From the NCBI RefSeq assembly GCF_042662225.1, contig NZ_JBHSYQ010000005.1:62001-126000 (forward strand): DNA of 64,000 nucleotides, given 5' to 3'. This stretch comes from Nibribacter roseus. GTDB taxonomy: Bacteria; Bacteroidota; Bacteroidia; Cytophagales; Hymenobacteraceae. The translations under genes and the position numbers were made by a program. Below the pieces are notes generated by a model, which had not been told where the DNA came from, made no database searches, and saw nothing but the letters and a program-made list of their open reading frames with translations. This document shows, piece by piece, positions 25,421 through 33,325 of this stretch (position 1 is the first letter of the stretch; every line of letters begins with the position of its first letter).

Positions 25421-26626
25421 ATGCAACAACTTTCTGATCAAATACAACAACTTGCCAGCCAATATGCCTCTGATACTATAGATACCCGGCACCTTTTGCA
25501 TCAGAATCCAGAGCTTTCTTTCCAAGAATTCAAAACCGCAGATTTTGTGTTCCAGAAGCTGCAGGAATACGGGCTTGAACCGCAGCGCATGACGGAAACC
25601 GGGGTGGTAGCGCTAATAAAGGGTAAAAACCCTGAGAAAGCTACAACCGCACTGCGCGCCGATTTAGATGCCTTGCCCATTCTGGAGAAAAACGACGTGG
25701 CTTATAAGTCGCAGAATGAAGGCGTAATGCATGCCTGCGGGCATGACGTGCATAGTTCTTCATTGCTGACCACCGCCCGCATTCTGCACCAGCTCCGCGA
25801 CCAGTTTGAAGGAACGGTAAAACTCATTTTCCAGCCGGGCGAGGAGAAGTTTCCGGGCGGAGCGTCCTTGATGATCAAAGAAGGTGTGCTGCAAAACCCG
25901 GCGCCGCAAAGTATTTTCGGGCAGCACGTGTTTCCTATGCTGGAGGCAGGTAAAGTAGGTTTTCGTTCAGGAATGTACATGGCCTCAGCCGATGAAATTT
26001 ATGTGACTGTAAAAGGCAAAGGAGGGCACGGTGGATTGCCAGAGCAGTTAGTGGACCCAGTTATCATTACAGCGCATTTGCTGGTTGCGTTGCAACAGAT
26101 TGTAAGCCGTAGAGCTAACCCAAAGATTCCTTCTGTATTGTCATTCGGAAGAGTGATTGCGGATGGAGCTACCAATGTTATTCCGGGGGAGGTGAAGCTG
26201 GAAGGTACTTTCAGAACCATGGATGAGGTCTGGCGAGCCGATGCCAAACAGAAAATGAAGAAGCTGGCCGAAGGCTTGTGCGAGAGCATGGGCGGCTCCT
26301 GTGAATTTACCATCATGGACGGCTATCCTTTCCTGAAAAACGATGTAGCTGTTGCCGAACGCGCCCGTAAAGCCGCCGAAGCCTACTTAGGAGCTGACAA
26401 CGTGGTTGAGCTAGATATGTGGATGGCTTCGGAAGATTTCGCTTACTACTCACAACATGCGCCTGCCTGTTTTTACCGCTTGGGCACCCGCAATGAACAG
26501 CAGGGAATTACTTCCAGCGTGCATACCCCCACCTTCAACATAGATGAATCCGCCCTGGAAATTGGTAGTGGTCTTATGGCTTGGCTGGCGGTGAATGAGC
26601 TGCAGGTGCTAATAAATAATAACTAG
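25421..26626 (+). CDS. M20-family amidohydrolase/metallopeptidase
   Basis: Zinc aminoacylase-type enzyme (M20D; N-acyl-amino acid or hippurate-type amidohydrolase) of 401 residues. Metal and catalytic motifs are visible: RADLDALPI near 88, MHACGHDVHSS near 105, FQPGEEKFPGGA near 140 with the catalytic Glu, and ASEDFAYYSQHAPACFYRLG near 345 with the last metal ligands on HTPTFNID. The dimerisation domain lies between about 185 and 300. No signal peptide, so cytoplasmic. It likely releases amino acids from N-acylated or N-aryl forms; the natural substrate is not clear. Monocistronic with its own -7 box; palindromic repeat copy 13 follows. Confidence 0.9.
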   Translation: MQQLSDQIQQLASQYASDTIDTRHLLHQNPELSFQEFKTADFVFQKLQEYGLEPQRMTETGVVALIKGKNPEKATTALRADLDALPILEKNDVAYKSQNEGVMHACGHDVHSSSLLTTARILHQLRDQFEGTVKLIFQPGEEKFPGGASLMIKEGVLQNPAPQSIFGQHVFPMLEAGKVGFRSGMYMASADEIYVTVKGKGGHGGLPEQLVDPVIITAHLLVALQQIVSRRANPKIPSVLSFGRVIADGATNVIPGEVKLEGTFRTMDEVWRADAKQKMKKLAEGLCESMGGSCEFTIMDGYPFLKNDVAVAERARKAAEAYLGADNVVELDMWMASEDFAYYSQHAPACFYRLGTRNEQQGITSSVHTPTFNIDESALEIGSGLMAWLAVNELQVLINNN

Positions 26627-27084
26627 ATTTAATCTCCATAGCTCCTACTCCTGTTTTTGACCTGCTTTTACAAATTCAGGCCGAAAACAGGAGTTTGTTT
26701 TACCTTGTAACAGAAGCCTTTCAAATCTCATTTACCGCATGGTCAGAGCAGATTCCCCCTTTGAAGGGGGCGAAGGGGGATGTTTACACTAGCAGGTCCA
26801 CGCATTGCTGAAGTTACCTTCTTCGAGGGGCAGAATTCAGAACGACGATATTTGCGCAGACACTAGCAGGTCTGGAATACGCAGCTAGGTCTTTTGAGCA
26901 AGCGCAATCGTCACTTCATTTCTTCTTAAATACTATTTTAGCAGACATAAAGTCCTAAAAAGTAATTATATGTTCTTTTTGAGCTGACATTATTTCCGAA
27001 ATATCTTCTAAAATAGCCTTGGTACAAAATTTACTATAGGAGAGATATCTGAAAAAGATTTGGACCTAAAGAAGACATAAAACC
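26627..27084. other. Intergenic region with several repeats
   Basis: 458 bp. It contains palindromic repeat copy 13, the palindrome CCCCCTTTGAAGGGGG at 26755-26770 (also in the composite repeat at 11083-11098), and a direct repeat ACACTAGCAGGTC at 26786-26798 and 26860-26872. No gene and no clear promoter box for the Hsp20 gene were recognised. Confidence 0.75.
26647..26694. repeat. Intergenic palindromic repeat, copy 13
   Basis: 20 bp behind the M20 gene. Outer arms ACTCCTGTTTT and AAAACAGGAGT extend the stem, the core GACCTG pairs with CAGGCC; loop region TACAAATT. Confidence 0.9.
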
Positions 27085-27519
27085 ATGACAACTGTAAAAC
27101 AACATCCGGTATTAGAAGGCAGAAATGCACAGACTTTCAGCCAAGTATTAGACCGGTTTTTCAATGACTCTGTGAACGCCCGCCGTGTACAAGGTTTTAC
27201 CCCTGCGGTTGACTTGTGGGAGACGCAGGCAGGGTATGAATTGGAGGTAGTGTTACCTGGCCTGAAAAAAGAAGAAATCAACGTAGAGTTTCAGGATGGG
27301 GTTCTGACGGTAAGCGGCGAGAGAACATTGAGCCAAGACCGCAAAGAGGTAAAGTACCACCGCGTAGAGAACCTGTACGGTAAATTCAGACGCTCCTTCC
27401 AATTGCCTGAGCACGTTGACGGAGCCGCCATTGATGCCCAATTTGAGAATGGTGTGCTGCATATCTCCGTGCCAAAGGTAGAGGAAAAAGTTATGAAGCG
27501 GCAGATTGCGGTGAAGTAA
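27085..27519 (+). CDS. Hsp20/alpha-crystallin small heat-shock protein
   Basis: Holdase chaperone of 144 residues. The alpha-crystallin domain spans about residues 35-135: PAVDLWETQAGYELEVVLPGLKKEEINVEF at its start, VLTVSGER, and the C-terminal GVLHISVPK with the conserved GVL motif. The N-terminal arm is short and the C-terminal extension ends QIAVK. Small heat-shock proteins form oligomers that keep unfolded proteins soluble in the cytoplasm. It is followed by a terminator and then the htrA-type protease, so two stress genes are neighbours but separately transcribed. Confidence 0.95.
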   Translation: MTTVKQHPVLEGRNAQTFSQVLDRFFNDSVNARRVQGFTPAVDLWETQAGYELEVVLPGLKKEEINVEFQDGVLTVSGERTLSQDRKEVKYHRVENLYGKFRRSFQLPEHVDGAAIDAQFENGVLHISVPKVEEKVMKRQIAVK

Positions 27520-27536
27520 CCAAATGTTAAAAAATG

Positions 27537-27564
27537 TTAAAAAGGCGCAGCAATGCGCCTTTTT
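27537..27564 (+). terminator. Intrinsic terminator behind Hsp20 gene
   Basis: Stem AAAAGGCGCA / TGCGCCTTTT with loop GCAA, followed by T. Confidence 0.88.
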
Positions 27565-27696
27565 GGCTTAGTCTTTGTTGATTAAAAGGTACTAGTTTTA
27601 CTATTTTAGCGTTCTGTCGTACAACAAAGGGTAGACTAGTGAGGTCTATACAAATAGATACTGTTCAATTTATTAACCTATATAGCTGACCCGAAT

Positions 27697-29190
27697 ATGA
27701 ATACAAAACAGTTAATGTTGGGCTTGATGCTCTCCGCTATGGTAGGTGGGGGAGTGGCCGTAGGGAGTTATAAGTTGCTGGAAAATGAGCAACCTAACTC
27801 AGGCCAGCAGTTGCCAAACACAAACGTACGGTACACCAGCGCCATGCGCGATTCTAAGGTGGTAGTACCAGAAGGACTTAACTTTGTAACTGCCGCCGAA
27901 CTGGTAACTCCAGCAGTGGTGCACGTTACAACTGAATATAAAGTACAGGCTCGTCGGTCTTCGCCTAGTCAAATACATCCTTTTTTCCGTGATTTCTTCG
28001 GAGACGAGTTTGAAGGTTATCAACGCCGCCAAGGACCTGCTATGGGTTCCGGTTCAGGTGTGATCATTGCTTCAAACGGTTACATTGTGACCAACAACCA
28101 CGTAATTGATCGCGCCGACAAAATTCAGGTGATTCTGGATGATAAACGCACTTTCGAAGCTACGCTGGTTGGTGCCGACCCAAATACTGATATCGCCCTT
28201 CTGAAAATAAATGCGGATAACCTGCCAGCTTTGCGCTACGGTAACTCAGATAATGTACGCGTAGGCGAGTGGGTGTTGGCGGTAGGGAATCCTTTTAACC
28301 TGAACTCAACAGTTACCGCCGGTATAGTTAGTGCCAAAGGACGTAACGTGGGTATTTTGCAAGGAGCAGGAACGTACAGTGTAGAAGCCTTTATTCAGAC
28401 CGATGCGGCCGTTAACCCTGGAAATAGCGGTGGTGCTTTGGTAAACCTAAACGGTGACTTGGTGGGTATCAACACCGCTATTGCTTCTCAAACTGGTACC
28501 TTTGCTGGCTACTCATTTGCCGTTCCTTCTTCCATTGTGAGCAAGGTAGTAGATGACCTAATCAAGTATGGTGAAGTGCAGCGTGCCTTGCTAGGGGTGC
28601 AAATGCAGGAAGTTGATGCTGAACTGGCCAAAGAAAAAGGCCTGAAAACTCTGAACGGTGTGTTTGTGGCTGGCTTCTCTGAAGAAAGTGCCGCAAAAGC
28701 TGCCGGTCTTCAGGCCGGAGACGTGATCACTGAAATAAACGGTGTAAAAGTAAGCACCGGTGCCCAGCTGCAAGAGCAGGTAACCCGTTACAGACCTGGT
28801 GACAAAGTGAAGGTAGCGTATATGCGTGGTGGAAACACCAAAACAGTTAATGTTACCCTGCGCAATGCCAACGGAAGCACTGAAATTATTAAGCGTGACG
28901 CCAATGCCAGCAAAGCGTTGACCATTGATGGAGCCAAGTTTGAGGCCGCCAGCAAGCAAGACCTGAACCGTTTAGATATACCGGGTGGCGTGAGAATCTC
29001 TGGTGTAGAGAGCAGTGCTTTTGCCGAAACAGGTATGAAAGACGGCTTCATCATCACCAGCATTGACCGCACCCCAACTAATTCACCGCAAGACGTAGAG
29101 AAAATCCTGAAAGGTACTCGCCGTGGTGGTCTCTTGATTGAAGGTGTATATCCAGACGGACGTAGAGCCTACTACGCCATTGGTCGCTAG
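27697..29190 (+). CDS. htrA: Do/HtrA-family periplasmic serine protease
   Basis: Envelope quality-control protease of 497 residues. An N-terminal hydrophobic segment (about 6-24) acts as signal or anchor. The trypsin-like domain follows with the triad His135 (VTNNHVID), Asp165 (NTDIALLK) and Ser244 (NPGNSGGAL). Two PDZ domains end the protein (about 290-380 and 400-490). Long loop LA contains RRSSPSQIHPFFRDFFGDEF, typical of the family. Such proteases degrade misfolded envelope proteins and can act as chaperones. It is a single gene; the weak palindromic repeat copy 14 and then a terminator follow. Confidence 0.95.
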   Translation: MNTKQLMLGLMLSAMVGGGVAVGSYKLLENEQPNSGQQLPNTNVRYTSAMRDSKVVVPEGLNFVTAAELVTPAVVHVTTEYKVQARRSSPSQIHPFFRDFFGDEFEGYQRRQGPAMGSGSGVIIASNGYIVTNNHVIDRADKIQVILDDKRTFEATLVGADPNTDIALLKINADNLPALRYGNSDNVRVGEWVLAVGNPFNLNSTVTAGIVSAKGRNVGILQGAGTYSVEAFIQTDAAVNPGNSGGALVNLNGDLVGINTAIASQTGTFAGYSFAVPSSIVSKVVDDLIKYGEVQRALLGVQMQEVDAELAKEKGLKTLNGVFVAGFSEESAAKAAGLQAGDVITEINGVKVSTGAQLQEQVTRYRPGDKVKVAYMRGGNTKTVNVTLRNANGSTEIIKRDANASKALTIDGAKFEAASKQDLNRLDIPGGVRISGVESSAFAETGMKDGFIITSIDRTPTNSPQDVEKILKGTRRGGLLIEGVYPDGRRAYYAIGR

Positions 29191-29225
29191 TTTTTGTCTT
29201 ATTTTATAAAAACAGCCTTAAAATG
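29190..29225. repeat. Intergenic palindromic repeat, copy 14 (weak)
   Basis: Immediately behind the htrA stop. Only the pattern GTTTTTG..TTATTTTATAAAAACAG.CTTAAAA is left; pairing is poor. It is assigned by similarity of layout. Confidence 0.5.
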
Positions 29226-29233
29226 ACATTCGG

Positions 29234-29265
29234 AAAGCTTCTGCCCTAAGGCGGAAGCTTTTTTG
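29234..29265 (+). terminator. Intrinsic terminator behind htrA
   Basis: Stem AAAGCTTCTGCC / GGCGGAAGCTTT with one wobble pair, loop CTAA, followed by TTTTG. Confidence 0.82.
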
Positions 29266-29343
29266 TTTCTATATGTTACCAGAAAGGCCTATACTAGCAT
29301 TATTAATCCCCTTGTTTTATTTCAGAACTATCAGAAAGTACAT

Positions 29344-30891
29344 ATGCAACAACAAGCTATTAAAGACATGCTCGCTCAACTGGGTATTCAGGAGTCAAAT
29401 CCGGCCTATACTACCGGTCTTACCTGGGGCGGAGAAAATAACGCAGAAACCAAAGCCATTCATTCCCCCACCAACGGCAAAGTAATTGCCTCGGTGAACA
29501 TGGCCACTGAAGAGAATTACAATCAGGTAATTTCTACCGCCCAAAAAGCTTTTGTAGAGTGGCGCAAATGGCCGTCGCCGAAGCGTGGGGAAGTAGTGCG
29601 CCAGATAGGGCAGAAGCTGCGTGAAAACAAGGAGGCACTCGGTAAATTGGTGAGCTATGAGATGGGCAAGATTCTGCAGGAAGGCTTAGGCGAAGTACAG
29701 GAAATGATTGACATCTGCGACTTTGCCGTTGGTTTGTCAAGGCAACTGCACGGCTTCACTATGCACTCAGAGCGTCCTACGCATCGCATGTATGAGCAAT
29801 ACCATCCGTTGGGCGTAGTGGGCGTAATCTCTGCGTTCAATTTTCCGGTGGCCGTTTGGAGCTGGAACGCCATGCTGGCCGCCGTGTGCGGAGATGTGGT
29901 GGTGTGGAAGCCATCAGAGAAAACGCCTTTAACGGCGGTAGCCTGCCAGCGCATTATTCAGGATGTGCTGAAAGAAAACAACGTGCCGGAGGGAGTATTC
30001 TGTTTAGTAGTAGGAGATGCCACTATTGGTAGCCTGATGGCGCATGACAGAAGAGTTCCTATTGTTTCGGCTACCGGCTCTACCCGCATGGGTAAGAAAG
30101 TAGGCGAGGCGGTGGGTGCCCGTTTAGGTAAATCGTTACTAGAGTTAGGCGGAAACAACGCCATCATTTTAACTGAAAATGCCGATCTGGAAATGGCCAT
30201 GCGCGCCATTGTGTTTGGAGCAGTGGGTACTGCCGGGCAACGCTGCACCACCACCCGCCGCCTCATCATCCATGACAGCATTTACGACGAGGTAAGAGAC
30301 AAACTGCTTAAAATTTATCCGAACCTGCCCATAGGTGACCCATTGAAAGACGGAATTCTGGTAGGCCCGCTCATAGACAAAGACGCCGTAAAAGCTTTTG
30401 AAAATGCTTTGGCCGAAGTGCAGAAAGAAGGAGGCAAATTATTGACCGGCGGAAAAGTGCTGGAGGGTGAGGAGTATGCCACCGGTACCTACGTTACTCC
30501 GGCATTGGTAGAGGCAGAAAACCACTACCACATGGTGCAGGAAGAAACCTTCGCGCCTATTTTGTACCTGATCAAATACAGTGGTACCGTGGAAGATGCC
30601 ATTGAAATACAAAACGGAGTTATGCAAGGTTTATCATCTTCTATCTTCTCTACGAACCTACTGGAGACCGAGACTTTCCTGAGCCACTGGGGTTCTGACT
30701 GCGGTATTGCCAACGTAAACATTGGTACTTCCGGGGCCGAGATTGGCGGAGCCTTCGGGGGTGAGAAAGACACCGGCGGAGGGCGTGAGTCCGGTTCCGA
30801 TGCCTGGAAATTCTACATGCGCCGCCAGACCAATACTATTAACTTTGGGCGGGAGCTGCCGTTGGCGCAAGGTATCAAGTTTGACTTATAA
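29344..30891 (+). CDS. Aldehyde dehydrogenase, ALDH7 (aminoadipate-semialdehyde) type
   Basis: NAD(P)-dependent aldehyde dehydrogenase of 515 residues. Catalytic Cys301 lies in GTAGQRCTTTRR and general base Glu267 in LLELGGNNAI; the cofactor segment is VVWKPSEKTPLTA. The sequence, including NPAYTTGLTWGGE at the N-terminus and GAEIGGAFGGEKDTGGGRESGSDAWK near the end, matches the ALDH7 group (antiquitin/AmaB), which oxidises alpha-aminoadipate semialdehyde in lysine breakdown. A TTG at 29263 inside the upstream terminator would add 27 residues, so ATG 29344 is taken. Cytoplasmic; monocistronic. Confidence 0.93.
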   Translation: MQQQAIKDMLAQLGIQESNPAYTTGLTWGGENNAETKAIHSPTNGKVIASVNMATEENYNQVISTAQKAFVEWRKWPSPKRGEVVRQIGQKLRENKEALGKLVSYEMGKILQEGLGEVQEMIDICDFAVGLSRQLHGFTMHSERPTHRMYEQYHPLGVVGVISAFNFPVAVWSWNAMLAAVCGDVVVWKPSEKTPLTAVACQRIIQDVLKENNVPEGVFCLVVGDATIGSLMAHDRRVPIVSATGSTRMGKKVGEAVGARLGKSLLELGGNNAIILTENADLEMAMRAIVFGAVGTAGQRCTTTRRLIIHDSIYDEVRDKLLKIYPNLPIGDPLKDGILVGPLIDKDAVKAFENALAEVQKEGGKLLTGGKVLEGEEYATGTYVTPALVEAENHYHMVQEETFAPILYLIKYSGTVEDAIEIQNGVMQGLSSSIFSTNLLETETFLSHWGSDCGIANVNIGTSGAEIGGAFGGEKDTGGGRESGSDAWKFYMRRQTNTINFGRELPLAQGIKFDL

Positions 30892-30908
30892 GTAGTTTTA
30901 AATAATGT

Positions 30909-30944
30909 AAAAGCCTCACTGGTTATAAAGCCAGTGAGGCTTTT
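30909..30944 (+). terminator. Intrinsic terminator behind aldehyde dehydrogenase gene
   Basis: 14-bp perfect stem AAAAGCCTCACTGG / CCAGTGAGGCTTTT, loop of 8 nt. It directly abuts palindromic repeat copy 15. Confidence 0.88.
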
Positions 30945-30983
30945 CTGTTTTCCGGCTGATTTTCTGAAAATACGTCTAAAACG
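30945..30983. repeat. Intergenic palindromic repeat, copy 15
   Basis: CTGTTTTCCGGCTGATTTTC with GAAAATACGTCTAAAACG; starts at the base after the terminator stem. Confidence 0.82.
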
Positions 30984-31082
30984 TAATTGCTTTATAAAAC
31001 GTAATTCCTACCGAATCAAAATGCGCGTAGTGGATTAGAAGATCTAATTTGTGCCACTTACTGTTCGCTTTACTTATTCTAT

Positions 31083-31586
31083 ATGCCTATTTCTACTGCT
31101 TCAGCTGCTTTCATGAAGATTGTTTCCAACCCAGTCAAGCTGAAGCTGTTCTTGTTTAAGCACCTGCCTATGGCGTATTTGGCGGGTCTCCGAATTAAGA
31201 GCATAACCGAGACAGAGGCGCAGGTGACTGTAGCTTACACCTATCTTACCAAAAATCCTTTCAAATCTATTTACTTCGCCTGTCTGGGTATGGCCGCTGA
31301 ACTGGCAAGTGGCGTCATGAGCATGATGTACCTGCACAAAGCGGAGCCATCGGTGTCTATGCTGGTAGTAAACATGCAGGCAGAATTCACCAAAAAAGCA
31401 GTAGGCGTAATCACCTTTACCTGTTCAGACGGAGACAAAATTGCTAATGCTATCCAGCAGACCCAGGCAACGGGCAACGGTAGCACCATTGAAACCATTA
31501 GTGTGGGGCGTAACGAGCAAGGCGAAGAAGTAGCTCGCTTTAGAATTACCTGGTCTTATAAAGCTCGCAAAAAGTCTTATAGCTGA
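31083..31586 (+). CDS. DUF4442-type hotdog protein (thioesterase-like)
   Basis: Protein of 167 residues that resembles the DUF4442 family, related to hotdog-fold acyl-CoA thioesterases. The helical start (MKIVSNPVKLKLFLFKHLPMAYLAGLRI) is followed by beta-rich VTVAYTYLTKNPFKSIYFACLGMAAELASGVMSMM, where the long central helix of the fold lies, and by VVNMQAEFTKKAVGVITFTC. No enzymatic activity is established for the family. Cytoplasmic. It is isolated, with a repeat upstream and one downstream. A role in acyl-CoA handling is only inferred from the fold. Confidence 0.78.
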   Translation: MPISTASAAFMKIVSNPVKLKLFLFKHLPMAYLAGLRIKSITETEAQVTVAYTYLTKNPFKSIYFACLGMAAELASGVMSMMYLHKAEPSVSMLVVNMQAEFTKKAVGVITFTCSDGDKIANAIQQTQATGNGSTIETISVGRNEQGEEVARFRITWSYKARKKSYS

Positions 31587-32091
31587 TTTTAGAATCGCGG
31601 ATTATACAACTCTGGTATAGGTACTCGTAGTTTCAAATGGCACATTAAGGCCGTTCGAGCAGGCGCTATTTCTTGTTTCAGCCTTTCCCAAAAATAAGAT
31701 CGAAAACTGTTAATTGTCTTTCTGAATCTAGAAGGTTTTCCTTATCGCTCGATACCTTAAAAGGCGGAGTATATGCAGCAGCACTTCCATTAAAGCAACT
31801 CGGCTATCTCGTTTAAATAGCAGGCATTTCTGTAGAGAATCCTCAGTCTCTGAACCTCTCCAAATTTAGATTAAGACAATCTACTTTTTTAATCATAAAT
31901 TATTTACTTTCAGGTTAGTAGATATTCCTTCCAATTTATTTTAGGAACCCCGTGCAACCCCAGCCATTTCCTGTTGTCTTTAGTATAGAATCAGGAACAT
32001 AAGAAAGCCCGTTGGCGCAAAGAAATGGTTGGTGTTGTTCCAGAGTAGCTGCAGAAGAAAGACTTTATGAAAGCCAAAACCAAGTAACCGA
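31587..32091. other. Long intergenic region, mostly unexplained
   Basis: 505 bp between the DUF4442 gene and the sigma factor gene. It holds the weak palindromic repeat copy 16 near its start. The second half is AT-rich and should contain the promoter of the sigma operon, but I find no exact TAnnTTTG box. No RNA gene was recognised. Confidence 0.65.
31672..31709. repeat. Intergenic palindromic repeat, copy 16 (weak)
   Basis: CTTGTTTCAGCCTTTCCC and AAAAATAAGATCGAAAACTG: recognisable layout but several mismatches. Confidence 0.55.
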
Positions 32092-32652
32092 TTGGAGACG
32101 CTGGAATACACCGACGTAAATGCGCAAGTAGTGGCCCGATGTAAAGAGGGTGACCGAAAGGCGCAGTATGAGCTGTACAAGCTCTACAGTAAATCTATGT
32201 TCAACGTGAGCATGCGGATTACGAACGACTATACCGAGGCCGAAGATGTACTGCAGGAGTCTTTCCTGAGTGCGTTCAGGGAACTGCACACCTTTAAAGG
32301 CGACTCGACGTTTGGCTCCTGGCTCAAGCGCATTGTCATTAACAAGTCCATCACCAAAGTGCGCAGCCGGCGCCTGCAGGTAACACCCATGGAAGAAAGC
32401 CAGGACTTTGTGGATGAGGGCCCTGAGTATGATCAGGAAGACATGGATTATAAAGTGGAAAGCATCAAACGGGCAATTCAGCTACTGCCAGACGGTTACC
32501 GAGTAGTGCTGACCTTGTACCTGCTGGAAGGCTATGACCACGGTGAGATTGCCGACATTTTGAGCATAAGTGAGGCAACTTCTAAATCTCAGTACAGCAG
32601 GGCCCGCAAAAAGTTATTGGCTTTAATGGAAGAGCAGGCCTTACTCAAATAA
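32092..32652 (+). CDS. ECF-type RNA polymerase sigma factor
   Basis: Sigma-70 family protein of 186 residues with the two ECF regions: region 2 (about 22-90; ELYKLYSKSMFNVSMRITNDYTEAEDVLQESFLSAFRELHTFKGDSTFGSWLKRIVINKS split around the -10 recognition helix) and region 4 (about 125-180; LPDGYRVVLTLYLLEGYDHGEIADILSISEATSKSQYSRARKKL). The start is TTG at 32092; an ATG just upstream runs into a stop. It is followed after 58 bp by a one-TM protein that fits an anti-sigma factor and then a secreted protein, a typical cell-envelope-responsive arrangement. The signal is not known. Confidence 0.92.
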   Translation: METLEYTDVNAQVVARCKEGDRKAQYELYKLYSKSMFNVSMRITNDYTEAEDVLQESFLSAFRELHTFKGDSTFGSWLKRIVINKSITKVRSRRLQVTPMEESQDFVDEGPEYDQEDMDYKVESIKRAIQLLPDGYRVVLTLYLLEGYDHGEIADILSISEATSKSQYSRARKKLLALMEEQALLK

Positions 32653-32710
32653 ACCAGAAACAACGACAACAACATAACAAGAACTACCCAAACCGAAATC
32701 CGATACCAAG

Positions 32711-33325
32711 ATGAGTGATAAACTAAAAGATTTTGTACAGGCCCACCGAGACGAGTTTGACTCTTTCTCGCCCAGACCGGACTTGTGGCAAGACATTGTG
32801 GGCGAAATGCAGGCTGAGCCGCCTGTTGTAGAGCAGGAGCCAGTAAAAGAAGCTAAAATCTTCTCCCTGAACTGGAACTCAGCCTGGAAATACGCCGCCG
32901 CCGTAGCGGTGCTGATAGTAGTGGCTTTATCTGCCCGTACTATTGGCATTACACAGCCGCCTACAGAAACCATTGCCGCCGCCCAACCTGTGCCGCTAGA
33001 GAAGATAGCTCCTGAGTTACAGCAGATAGAAACCAGCTTTGTGAGCATTATTGAGCAGAAAGAAGCTCAGTTAAAAGAATATGACTTGAAGGCTCTAGGC
33101 ATGGAAGAAGAGTGGGAGCGGGAGGCTGCAGCGTTAGATGCTGATTATGCCGCCCTGAAAAAAGAGCTGTACACCACACCAAACAAAGAAGTGTTGATAC
33201 AGGCCATGCGTGACAATCTGAAAATGCGCATTGCCATTTTGAACCGGCAGCTTCAGGTGTTAGAAGAAATACAAAAACAGAAAGTACAAACCCAGCATAC
33301 AAATGAAACCGTTAAGACGCTCTAA
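32711..33325 (+). CDS. Putative anti-sigma factor, one membrane segment
   Basis: Protein of 204 residues. A soluble N-terminal part (about 1-55, with PRPDLWQDIVGEM) precedes one membrane helix (about 60-78, AAAVAVLIVVALSARTIGI), and a periplasmic part rich in Glu, Lys and Gln forms a coiled coil to the C-terminus. The position between an ECF sigma factor gene and a secreted protein gene, plus this topology, suggests an anti-sigma factor. A canonical zinc-binding motif (HxxxCxxC) is not present, and I found no clear family match, so the role is an inference. The next gene overlaps its end by 23 bp. Confidence 0.68.
   Translation: MSDKLKDFVQAHRDEFDSFSPRPDLWQDIVGEMQAEPPVVEQEPVKEAKIFSLNWNSAWKYAAAVAVLIVVALSARTIGITQPPTETIAAAQPVPLEKIAPELQQIETSFVSIIEQKEAQLKEYDLKALGMEEEWEREAAALDADYAALKKELYTTPNKEVLIQAMRDNLKMRIAILNRQLQVLEEIQKQKVQTQHTNETVKTL

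Noticed and set aside
31587..32091. Non-coding RNA or riboswitch in the long gap before the sigma gene
   Set aside because: No recognisable conserved core or strong stem set was found; only a degraded palindromic repeat.
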